From NCBI RefSeq assembly GCF_017833295.1, contig NZ_JAFIBW010000001.1:3300001-3364000 (forward strand): a stretch of 64,000 nucleotides of DNA. The letters are read 5' to 3'. Position numbers and translations under genes: made by a program. The stretch is from Methylobacterium sp. PvR107. GTDB taxonomy: Bacteria > Pseudomonadota > Alphaproteobacteria > Rhizobiales > Beijerinckiaceae. Positions 57,390 to 64,000 of this stretch are shown here, in pieces (position 1 is the first letter of the stretch; each line of letters starts with the position of its first letter). The notes beneath the pieces were generated by a model, which was given only the letters and a program-made list of their open reading frames with translations, searched no databases and was not told the origin of the DNA.

Positions 57390-59072
57390 TCAGGCTGCTT
57401 CCAACAGCCGGCGGGCGATGACCTGCGCCTGGATCTCGGCCGCGCCCTCGAAGATCGAGAGGATGCGGGCGTCGCACAGGATCCGGCTCACCGGGTATTC
57501 CAGCGCGAAACCGTTGCCGCCATGGATCTGCAGGGCGTTGTCGGCCGCCGCCCAGGCGACGCGGGCGCCGAGCAGCTTGGCCATCCCGGCCTCCAGGTCG
57601 CAGCGCTTGCCCTCGTCCTTCTCGCGGGCCGAGAAATAGGTGAGCTGGCGGGCGATGTTGATCTCCACCGCCATCATGGCGAGCTTGTCGGCCACCCGCG
57701 GGAAGCTGACCAGCGGCTTGCCGAACTGGACCCGCTCCTCGGCGTAGCGCAGGCCGACATCGAGGGCCGACTGGGCGACGCCGATGGCTCGCGCCGCGGT
57801 CTGGATGCGCGCCGATTCGAAGGTCTGCATCAGCTGGGCGAAGCCCTTGCCCTCGACCTCGCCGAGCAGGTTCGCGGCCGGCACCTCGAAGCCCTCGAAA
57901 GCCAGCTCGTACTCCTTCATGCCGCGGTAGCCGAGCACCTCGATCTCGCCGCCCGACAGGCCCTGGACCGGGAACGGCTCCGCGTCGGTGCCGCGCGGCT
58001 TCTCGGCGATCAGCATGGAGAGGCCCCGGTGGCCCTTCTCCTCGGGCTTGGTGCGGACCAGCACCGTCATGATGTCGGCGCGCACCGGATGGGTGATCCA
58101 GGTCTTGTTGCCGGTGATCTTCCACGTGTCGCCGTCCTTGACGGCCTTGGTGCGCAGGCTGGCCAGATCCGAGCCCGTGTTCGGCTCGGTGAAGACCGCG
58201 GTCGGCAGGATGTCGCCGCTGGCGATCTTCGGCAGGAAGCGCTGCTTCTGCTCCTCGGTGCCGCCGCACAGGATCAGCTCGGCGGCGATCTCCGAGCGGG
58301 TGCCCAGGGATCCGACGCCGATATAGGCCCGGGACAGCTCCTCCGAGACCACGCACATGGCGGTCTTGGGCAGGCCCATGCCGCCGTATTCCTCGGGGAT
58401 CGTCAGGCCGAAGACGCCGAGCTCGGCCATCTTGGTCACGATCTCCATCGGGATGTAGGCGTTCTTCAGGTGCCACTCGTGCGCCTGATCGACCACCTCG
58501 GCCTTGCCGAAGCGGCGCATCTCGGAGCGGATCGCCTCCATGTCCTCGTCGAGGCCCGAGGCGCCGACGGTCGCCGAGCCGCTGCCGTCGCGCATCTGGG
58601 CGACCAGGGCGGCGCGGTTCTCGGGCGTGTTGCCCTCGGCGATCAGGGTCTCGATCGCGTCGGTGCGGTATTGTGCCACTTCCTTGGCGGAGAGGCCGAG
58701 CGAGCCGGTCAGGCGGACCATCTCGCCCTGGCTCATCGGGATGCCGGAGAACAGCTGGTCGAGATACTCGCCGGCGCCGATCCGGACGAGCAGCGCCTCG
58801 GTCTCGCCGAACCGTCCCTCGGCCTGGAGGCGCTCGGCATAGCCGCCGAGCTCGGCGACGGCCTCCGCGTAGGTCGCGAGCCAGGCGAGCCCGTGAGCGG
58901 CGTGCTGCTGGCTCTCGAGCTTGGCCGCGTCGATCCGCCCGTCCGTCCCGAGGATCCGCGTGCGGACCCGGCGCGTGGCCTCGGCGGCCAGCGCCTTGGC
59001 GCTCGCGCCGGCGGACTTGATCAGGGACACGAGGTCCTGCGGCTCGGACTGGATGGCGGGGGATGCGGACAT
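57390..59072 (-). CDS. mcd: (2S)-methylsuccinyl-CoA dehydrogenase, acyl-CoA dehydrogenase family
   Basis: A 560-residue flavoprotein, much longer than ordinary acyl-CoA dehydrogenases (~380). The extra ~160-residue N-terminal part (LVSLIKSAGASAKALAAEATRRVRTRILGTDGRIDAAKLESQQHAAHGLAWLATYAEAV) is the hallmark of methylsuccinyl-CoA dehydrogenase. The core has FGLTIPEEYGGMGLPKT, FTEPNTGSDLASLRTKA, ITGNKTWITHPVRAD and the catalytic-base region ILSIFEGAAEIQ. Mcd oxidises methylsuccinyl-CoA to mesaconyl-CoA in the ethylmalonyl-CoA pathway, which regenerates glyoxylate for the serine cycle of methylotrophs. The ribosome site is weak. Substrate is inferred from family features. Confidence 0.85.
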   Translation of the reverse strand: MSASPAIQSEPQDLVSLIKSAGASAKALAAEATRRVRTRILGTDGRIDAAKLESQQHAAHGLAWLATYAEAVAELGGYAERLQAEGRFGETEALLVRIGAGEYLDQLFSGIPMSQGEMVRLTGSLGLSAKEVAQYRTDAIETLIAEGNTPENRAALVAQMRDGSGSATVGASGLDEDMEAIRSEMRRFGKAEVVDQAHEWHLKNAYIPMEIVTKMAELGVFGLTIPEEYGGMGLPKTAMCVVSEELSRAYIGVGSLGTRSEIAAELILCGGTEEQKQRFLPKIASGDILPTAVFTEPNTGSDLASLRTKAVKDGDTWKITGNKTWITHPVRADIMTVLVRTKPEEKGHRGLSMLIAEKPRGTDAEPFPVQGLSGGEIEVLGYRGMKEYELAFEGFEVPAANLLGEVEGKGFAQLMQTFESARIQTAARAIGVAQSALDVGLRYAEERVQFGKPLVSFPRVADKLAMMAVEINIARQLTYFSAREKDEGKRCDLEAGMAKLLGARVAWAAADNALQIHGGNGFALEYPVSRILCDARILSIFEGAAEIQAQVIARRLLEAA

Positions 59073-59372
59073 GGTTTTTTGCTCGCGTGGCGTCTTCTTG
59101 GATCGGGTCTTTTAACCTGTTCGGATCCCGGGCCGAAGCAGATTTCGTTTGCGGCGTCTTGAACTCAAGTTGAAGACGGAACGACTTCCCGGGCGACCCG
59201 GCAAGACGCGCCTCGACTTGGGGGCTCCTACCCGCAGCCTCATCGTGAGATGCCTGGGTCAGCGGGCCTCGAAGGAGCCTTCCAGCCGGCCGCACGACCT
59301 CCGGACGCCGCCTGCGCGGCGGCTTTGCCGCATCTCAGGATCCGGTTGTGACAGGGAGATCCGGCGACGGGA
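59073..59372. other. mcd upstream region with a REP-like repeat
   Basis: 300 bp upstream of mcd. It must include the mcd promoter (AT-rich at 59080-59120) and, toward the right, a palindromic repeat at 59235-59345. No gene is seen. Confidence 0.4.
59235..59345. repeat. REP-like palindromic repeat of the tgagatgcc type
   Basis: The left arm begins catcgtgagatgcctgggtc and the reverse complement of the right arm begins gatcctgagatgcggcaaag, sharing tgagatgc. The interior holds the cctcgaaggagcc block often found in these intergenic repeats of Methylobacterium. Confidence 0.5.
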
Positions 59373-59579
59373 TCAGCGTTTCTGCTCGCACCGCGTCTTC
59401 ACGTAGGCCCCGTCCTCGCCCTTGAAGCCGGCATTGGCCGCCAGCACCGGTCCCTGGACCAAGCATTCCTGAAGCGTGTGGGCCGGGCCGGTGATCACGT
59501 CGATGGCGGTGTCGCGCGAGCAGTCCGGTGCCTGGACCGAGGCGGCACAGATCAGGGCGACGACGATAATTGAATTCAT
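59373..59579 (-). CDS. Small secreted cysteine-containing protein, conserved in Rhizobiales
   Basis: 68 residues. The start MNSIIVVALICAASVQAPDC is a signal peptide, followed by SRDTAIDVITGPAHTLQECLVQGPVLAA and ending YVKTRCEQKR. Three Cys remain after the signal cleavage region. GGGAGG stands five bases before the ATG, a strong ribosome site. Short periplasmic proteins with the same Cys and length pattern occur widely in Rhizobiales; their function is unknown. Confidence 0.8.
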   Translation of the reverse strand: MNSIIVVALICAASVQAPDCSRDTAIDVITGPAHTLQECLVQGPVLAANAGFKGEDGAYVKTRCEQKR

Positions 59580-59765
59580 GATGCCTCCCAGAGGCCCGGC
59601 TTGTCGGACGGCGGGCGGCGTCTACCCAAAGAAGGATTCGTCAGGCCTGGTTCCACCGGACCGGATGCCCCGCCCTTGCGGGCGGCGCAAAGCAACGCAG
59701 TGTCGCGCCCCCTCCCAGCGTGGCGCGTTTCTGGGCCGCTTCGCCACGCGCGATGACGGCACGCG

Positions 59766-61316
59766 TCACACCAGCGCCGGAAGATCGGCGCCGGCCTCGA
59801 TCGTCTCCGGGCTCGGCACCCGGTTCTCGCCCAGCAGGTGCAGGAACGCCGTGAAGGCCGGGTTGCGGCCGATGCTGCAGGCCGCGACGGCGCGTCCCGC
59901 GCGGACGTAGTAGGCGATGAAGTCGAGCGCATCCGGATCGCCCTGCAGGATGATGCTGTCGAAATCCGGCGCGTAGCCGCCGTAATCCAGCCGCTTGTCC
60001 CCCTGGTTGCTCCAGAAGAACGGCGCACCGGAGAACGCGTCGGTCGCGCCCAGGATCGCCCGGGCCGCGTGGGTTCCATGCTGCTGCGCCAGGCGCCAGT
60101 GCTCGATCCGGGCGGTGACCCCGCTGCCGCGCTCCGGGAAGGCCGCGATGTCGCCGGCGACCCAGACCCCGTCGGCGAGCCTCAGGTCTGCGCCGACCGG
60201 CAGGCCGCCGTGCTCATCGGGCTCCACCCCGGCGACGATCCCGGTCTCCGGCGCGGCGCCGGCGCCGATCAGCACGATGTCGGCCGGGAGCCGCATCCCG
60301 GCCCCGGTCTCGACCGCCTCGACGGAGCCGGTGCCGGCGATACGCGCGACGCTGCCGGTGACGAAGGTCACGCCGTTGCCGGCATGGTAGCGCTTCAGGG
60401 CCGCGCCGACGGCCTCGCCGAAGCGCTTGGCGAAGGGGATCTCCTCCCGGGACAGGATCGTCACGGACAGGCCGCGCTTGGTCAGGAAGGCGGCGGCCTC
60501 CAGGCCGATGAAGCCCGCCCCGATCACCACCACGCGCCGGGCGTGCTCGGCCGCCGCGCTGAGCCGCACGGCGTCGTCGAGGCTGCGCAGGGTCATCACG
60601 CCGTCGAGATCCCGGCCGGCGAAATCCGGCACGACGGCGCGGCTGCCGGTGGCGATCAGCAGGGCGCCGCCGGTGAGCGCCCGCCCGTCCGCCAGGGTGA
60701 CGCTGCGGGCGGCGGGATCGATCCGGGTCGCCTCGGCCTCGATCCGCTCGACCCGGTGGGCGGCAGCGAAATCCGGCTCCAGCAGGGTCTTCTCGGCGGG
60801 CGTGGGCTTGGCCAGGAACTGCTTGGACAGCTTGGTCCGGTCGTAGGGCGGATGGGCCTCGCGGCCGACCATCGTGATCGTGCCGGCATAGCCCTCCCGG
60901 CGCAGGGTCGTGACGCAGGCGACCGCCGCCGCGCCGGTGCCGACGATCAGGACATGGGAGACGGGCGTCTCGGCGCGCGTGGCCGGGCTCGGCTCCGGGC
61001 TGAGCGTCGCCACGGCCTCGTTGCCCTCGATCCGGACCGGATAACGGGTGAGCGCCTCCAGCGCCGGCGGCTCCTCCAGGCTCCCGTCGGCGACCGCGAA
61101 GGCGGCCTTGTGCCACGGGCAGTAGAGCCGGCCGCCGCAGATCTCGCCCTTGGCGAGCGGTGCGCCGAGATGCGGGCATTTGGCCTGGAAGGCGCGCACC
61201 CCGTCGGCGTCGCGCACGAACAGCACCGCATCGTCCCCCGCCTTGCCCTCGGCTTTGCCGCCGAGGGGGATCGCGTCGAGGGCGAGACGGATCTCGCGGG
61301 GCTTGTCCTGATCCAT
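59766..61316 (-). CDS. Rieske-domain NAD(P)H/FAD oxidoreductase
   Basis: 516 residues. An N-terminal Rieske [2Fe-2S] domain has CPHLGAPLAKGEICGGRLYCPWH (the C-x-H ... C-x2-H ligands). After a linker comes a pyridine nucleotide-disulfide oxidoreductase module with two Rossmann motifs (LIVGTGAAAVAC and VVIGAGFIGLEAAAFLTKRG) and a FAD-binding GVWVAGDIAAFP, then a reductase C-terminal domain. The combination resembles AIF-like/AIFM3 and bacterial ferredoxin reductases, probably transferring electrons to an unknown acceptor. The ATG gives MDQDKPREIRL. It is not part of a visible dioxygenase cluster. Confidence 0.9.
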   Translation of the reverse strand: MDQDKPREIRLALDAIPLGGKAEGKAGDDAVLFVRDADGVRAFQAKCPHLGAPLAKGEICGGRLYCPWHKAAFAVADGSLEEPPALEALTRYPVRIEGNEAVATLSPEPSPATRAETPVSHVLIVGTGAAAVACVTTLRREGYAGTITMVGREAHPPYDRTKLSKQFLAKPTPAEKTLLEPDFAAAHRVERIEAEATRIDPAARSVTLADGRALTGGALLIATGSRAVVPDFAGRDLDGVMTLRSLDDAVRLSAAAEHARRVVVIGAGFIGLEAAAFLTKRGLSVTILSREEIPFAKRFGEAVGAALKRYHAGNGVTFVTGSVARIAGTGSVEAVETGAGMRLPADIVLIGAGAAPETGIVAGVEPDEHGGLPVGADLRLADGVWVAGDIAAFPERGSGVTARIEHWRLAQQHGTHAARAILGATDAFSGAPFFWSNQGDKRLDYGGYAPDFDSIILQGDPDALDFIAYYVRAGRAVAACSIGRNPAFTAFLHLLGENRVPSPETIEAGADLPALV

Positions 61317-61414
61317 CCGCGCCTCGCTCGGTGCCGGCCCGGGCCGTCGTGACCCGCGCACCAAACCGCGAGACCGCGAAGGGTTTCCGGGCCTTCCGTC
61401 GCAGGCCCGGCCCC

Positions 61415-62305
61415 TCAGCCGCGGCTGGCGACCGCGACGCCCAGGGCGGCGAGCGCCATCCCGGCGCCCTGCACGGGGGTCAGCACCTCGCCGAACAACA
61501 GGTACCCGAGCACGGCCGCGACCGGCGGCACGAGGAAGAACAGGGCGGCGACGCCCGCCACCGCGCCGCGCCGGATCAGCGCCAGCAGCAGCAGGATCCC
61601 CGCCACCGAGTTGATCAGGACCGCCCAGGCGAGGCCGAGCCACAGGGTCGGGACGGGATCGATCACCGGGCTGCCGAAGGCCAGCGCCAGCGGGATCGCG
61701 CAGGCCATGCCGCCGACGAACTGGAGCGTCGCGCCGGCGAGCAGCTCGCCCCGGCCGCCGGTTCGCTTCTGCCAGAGGGTACCGAAGGTCAGGGCCAGCA
61801 CCGCCAGGAAGCTGACCGCCAGCGCCCGCGGTGGGATCCCGGACGGATCCGTGGCGCCGAGCTTCGGGGCGAGCACGAGGCCGGCGCCGGCAAAGCCCAT
61901 CAGGATGCCCAGCGCCCGGCGGCCGCTGACGCGCTCGCCGAGCAGCGGCTGCGCCAGGAGGGCGGTGAGCAGCGGCTGCAGGCTGCCGACGAGCGCCGCG
62001 ATCCCGGCCGGCAGCCCGTGGCTCACCGCCCAGAAGGTGCTCGACAGGTAGACGCCCTGCATCAGGAAGCCCGCGATCACCGGATCGCGCCAGCCGGCGC
62101 GGTCGGCCGGCCACCGGACCCGGGACGCCGCCGCGATCCCGGCCAGGATCAGCGCGACGGCGGTGAAGCGGACAGCGGTGAACGCGAAGGGGTCGGCGTG
62201 CGGCACCACGGCCCGCGCCGAGATGAAGCCGGTCGCCCAGATCGGGACGAACAGGGCCGGGAGGGCGCCGGCCGCGAGGCGCGACGGTCGTGGGCGAGTC
62301 AGCAT
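61415..62305 (-). CDS. EamA/DMT-family transporter
   Basis: A 296-residue membrane protein with ten hydrophobic segments in two EamA repeats (PIWATGFISARAVVPHADPFAFTAVRF starts the first; LAVLALTFGTLWQKRTGG the second; it ends with LFFLVPPVAAVLGYLLFGEVLTPVQGAG). Members export metabolites, amino acids or drugs. The substrate is unknown. It lies upstream of the Rieske gene on the same strand with 98 bp between, so co-transcription is possible. Confidence 0.9.
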   Translation of the reverse strand: MLTRPRPSRLAAGALPALFVPIWATGFISARAVVPHADPFAFTAVRFTAVALILAGIAAASRVRWPADRAGWRDPVIAGFLMQGVYLSSTFWAVSHGLPAGIAALVGSLQPLLTALLAQPLLGERVSGRRALGILMGFAGAGLVLAPKLGATDPSGIPPRALAVSFLAVLALTFGTLWQKRTGGRGELLAGATLQFVGGMACAIPLALAFGSPVIDPVPTLWLGLAWAVLINSVAGILLLLALIRRGAVAGVAALFFLVPPVAAVLGYLLFGEVLTPVQGAGMALAALGVAVASRG

Positions 62306-62537
62306 GGCGCGATCTAAGGGGCATCCGGCCGGTGAATCGCAACGCCGATTCGGCGGTCCGGCCCCCGCGCCGCGCCCGCGCGCGTCCGGCGTGGCGCGGG
62401 CGCGTCACCGGACGGCGTTCGGGACCGGATCGGTCCGGCGGCGTTGACGGGCGGGCTTCGGCGCCGTTCATCGGCGGGCCGCTCCGCCCAAGGATTGTGC
62501 GCTTGCGTATCGTGCGCCTGAGGATCGTTGAACGCCC

Positions 62538-63440
62538 GTGAACCCTCTCCGCTCTGGATCCCAGGTCGCGGGCCTCGCCGCGCAGCGCTTCGTCGCCCAC
62601 GACGGCTGGGCGATCGCGAGCCACATCGCCCTCTCGACCCTGACCTCGCTGTTCCCGTTCCTGATCCTGCTCGCGGCGCTCGCCGGCCTGTTCGGCACGC
62701 AGTCGCTCGCCGACGAGGCCGGGGTGCTGATCTTCGACGCGTGGCCCCGGGAAATCGCCAAGCCGATCGTCGGCGAGGTGCACCGGGTGCTCACCGAGCA
62801 GCGCAGCGGCGTGCTGACCCTCGGCGCGCTGTTCGCCCTGTACTTCTCGTCCTCGGGGGTCGAGAGCCTGCGGGTCGGGCTGAACCGCGCCTACGGCTTG
62901 CGGGAGAGCCGGCCCTGGTGGCTGACCCGGCTCGAATCGATCGGCTACGTGATCTGCGGCGCCTTCGCCATGCTGGCCTTCGCGCTGCTCGTGGTGCTGG
63001 GGCCGCTGATCTGGCGCAACGTGATCCTGGTTGCGCCGGGGCTCGAACCCCTGAGCCTGACGGTGGCGATCGGGCGGATCGCCGTCACGGCACTGCTCCT
63101 CGCGGTGGTCCTGGTGATCGCCCACAAATTCGTCGCGGCCGGGCGGCGCTCGATCCTGTCGGTGCTGCCGGGGATCGGGGTGACGCTGGTCCTGTGGTTC
63201 TTCGCCGGCCTCGGCTTCGGCTACTACCTCGACCGGTTCTCCAACGCCTACGCGTCGACCTATGGGGGCCTGGCCACCGCGATGGTGTTCCTGGTGTTCC
63301 TCTACTGGCTCGCCGCCATGTTCCTGTTCGGCGGCGAGATCAACGGCACGGTGATCGCCGCCCGCCGCAGCCGCCTGCAGGCGAAGATGCTGGCGCGCCG
63401 GGCCGAGATGGAGGGACGATGGACCGCCTCCGGCACCTGA
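62538..63440 (+). CDS. YihY/BrkB-family inner-membrane protein
   Basis: 300 residues starting at a GTG (VNPLRSGSQVAGLAAQRFVAHDGWAIASHIALSTLTSLFPFL). The YihY/BrkB fold has six membrane helices; LFALYFSSSGVESLRVGLNRAYGLRESR and FLYWLAAMFLFGGEINGTV are the conserved blocks. It was formerly misnamed ribonuclease BN. Its function is unsettled; relatives are linked to serum resistance. The divergent gap to the EamA gene is 232 bp and includes degenerate repeats near 62490-62530. Confidence 0.88.
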   Translation: MNPLRSGSQVAGLAAQRFVAHDGWAIASHIALSTLTSLFPFLILLAALAGLFGTQSLADEAGVLIFDAWPREIAKPIVGEVHRVLTEQRSGVLTLGALFALYFSSSGVESLRVGLNRAYGLRESRPWWLTRLESIGYVICGAFAMLAFALLVVLGPLIWRNVILVAPGLEPLSLTVAIGRIAVTALLLAVVLVIAHKFVAAGRRSILSVLPGIGVTLVLWFFAGLGFGYYLDRFSNAYASTYGGLATAMVFLVFLYWLAAMFLFGGEINGTVIAARRSRLQAKMLARRAEMEGRWTASGT

Positions 63441-63477
63441 GGTTGCCTCGCGAGCCGGTTGGCGACGCGCGACACAG

Positions 63478-63505
63478 AAAAAAGCCGCCCCGGACGGAGC
63501 GGCTT
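63478..63505 (-). terminator. Rho-independent terminator for purQ
   Basis: On the minus strand AAGCCGC/GCGGCTT form a stem with further pairing (ccg/cgg) inside, and a run of six T follows. It is 128 bp past the purQ stop and lies between the convergent purQ and YihY genes. Confidence 0.85.
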
Positions 63506-63632
63506 GGAGGAGTCGTCAGGGAGGCATCAAACAGAGCGGACGAGAAGTCCAACTCGACATCCAGATCTCTGGATGCCTCTTCATGTCTCGAAAGCCTTAA
63601 TGTTCGGTTAATAGCGGTTTTCGCCGGCGCCT

Positions 63633-64000
63633 CTACGCGGCCAAGCTGTCGAACAGGCCGCGCCCATCCGTCCCGCCGATCAGGCCTTCGACGAAGTTCT
63701 CCGGATGCGGCATCATGCCGAGGACGTTGCGGTTCTCGGACAGCACGCCGGCGATCGCGTTGAGCGAGCCGTTGCGGTTCGCCTCCACGGTGATGGTCCC
63801 GGACGCGTCGCAGTACCGGAACGCCACATGGCCCTCGCCCTCGATCCGCGCCAGCGTCTCGGGATCGGCGAAGTAGTTGCCTTCGCCGTGGGCGACGCAG
63901 ACGTCGATGACCTGACCCTGGCTGTAGGCGCTGGTGAAGCGGGTGTCGGCGCGCTCGACCCGGAGCGTCTGCCGGTGGCAGATGAAGCGCCGGTTGACGT
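63633..64000 (-). CDS. purQ: Phosphoribosylformylglycinamidine synthase, glutaminase subunit, 5' part beyond the right edge
   Basis: The C-terminal ~122 residues of PurQ, the glutamine amidotransferase that feeds ammonia to PurL in purine biosynthesis. It shows NRRFICHRQTLRVERADTRFTSAY, VCVAHGEGNYFADPE, then NRNGSLNAIAGVLSENRNVLGMMPHPENFVEGLIGG. MPHPEN holds the His and Glu of the catalytic triad; the Cys lies off the edge. The gene is full at its 3' end (TAG). PurS and PurL would be expected upstream, outside the window. Confidence 0.95.
   Translation of the reverse strand, partial: VNRRFICHRQTLRVERADTRFTSAYSQGQVIDVCVAHGEGNYFADPETLARIEGEGHVAFRYCDASGTITVEANRNGSLNAIAGVLSENRNVLGMMPHPENFVEGLIGGTDGRGLFDSLAA

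Noticed and set aside
59766..63125. An 1119-codon frame running from the Rieske gene through the EamA gene
   Set aside because: The Rieske protein clearly starts at MDQDKP (61316); beyond it the frame is a shadow of the EamA transporter.

Overview
The window is high-GC alphaproteobacterial chromosome and most resembles Methylobacterium or Methylorubrum (Rhizobiales). The pointers are an acyl-CoA dehydrogenase of the methylsuccinyl-CoA dehydrogenase type (ethylmalonyl-CoA pathway), a Ros/MucR regulator, an NdvA-type glucan exporter, phasins, Omp25-like porins, the pal-cpoB-tilS-ftsH-glmM core block, and short palindromic repeats between genes. No rRNA, tRNA, CRISPR array or prophage was seen. 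One intact IS630-type element is present. The genus call is inference from gene content.

Left part (1-17 kb): the 5' part of zwf runs off the left edge, divergent from a DmeF-like metal exporter. A minus-strand efflux operon follows in the order mdtA-mdtB-mdtC-nodT, with stop/start overlaps between the last three genes. Two copies of a ~190-bp element with inverted-repeat ends lie in this operon. One is between mdtA and mdtB, and one is fused in frame into the 5' end of the nodT-type gene. A near-perfect parS-like palindrome lies in the first codons of that same gene. Next come a small membrane protein with a possible structured RNA upstream, an aminotransferase, a DUF4112 protein, a third element copy, a lone yejE permease gene and a cysteine-free MucR homologue.

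Middle (17-34.5 kb): glcD, kdsD, a SHOCT protein and a nitroreductase are followed by a 1.15-kb AT-richer stretch without a convincing gene. Then come a divergent GSCFA/WcbI-like pair, a lone receiver protein, and a co-directional block for envelope division, tRNA modification and proteolysis (pal, cpoB, tilS, ftsH). tauE/safE, glmM, a YjbR-fold protein and a beta-barrel protein close this part.

Right part (34.5-64 kb): the IS630 element separates two porin genes. After it come a small secreted protein, an HNH nuclease, a large MscS-type channel, a GGDEF protein overlapping it tail to tail, a CAP-domain lipoprotein, a 5'-truncated motB remnant, ndvA, the cell-wall pair amiC-mrcA, two phasin-type genes, a divergent pair of GT4 glycosyltransferases, a PAS-GGDEF-EAL protein, mcd, a Rieske/FAD oxidoreductase, an EamA transporter, a YihY membrane protein and the 3' part of purQ.

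Much of the window serves the envelope: efflux (mdt, dmeF, ndvA), peptidoglycan (mrcA, amiC, glmM, cpoB, pal), LPS precursor (kdsD) and surface polysaccharide (GT4 pair, GSCFA/WcbI). Central metabolism is represented by zwf, mcd, glcD and purQ.
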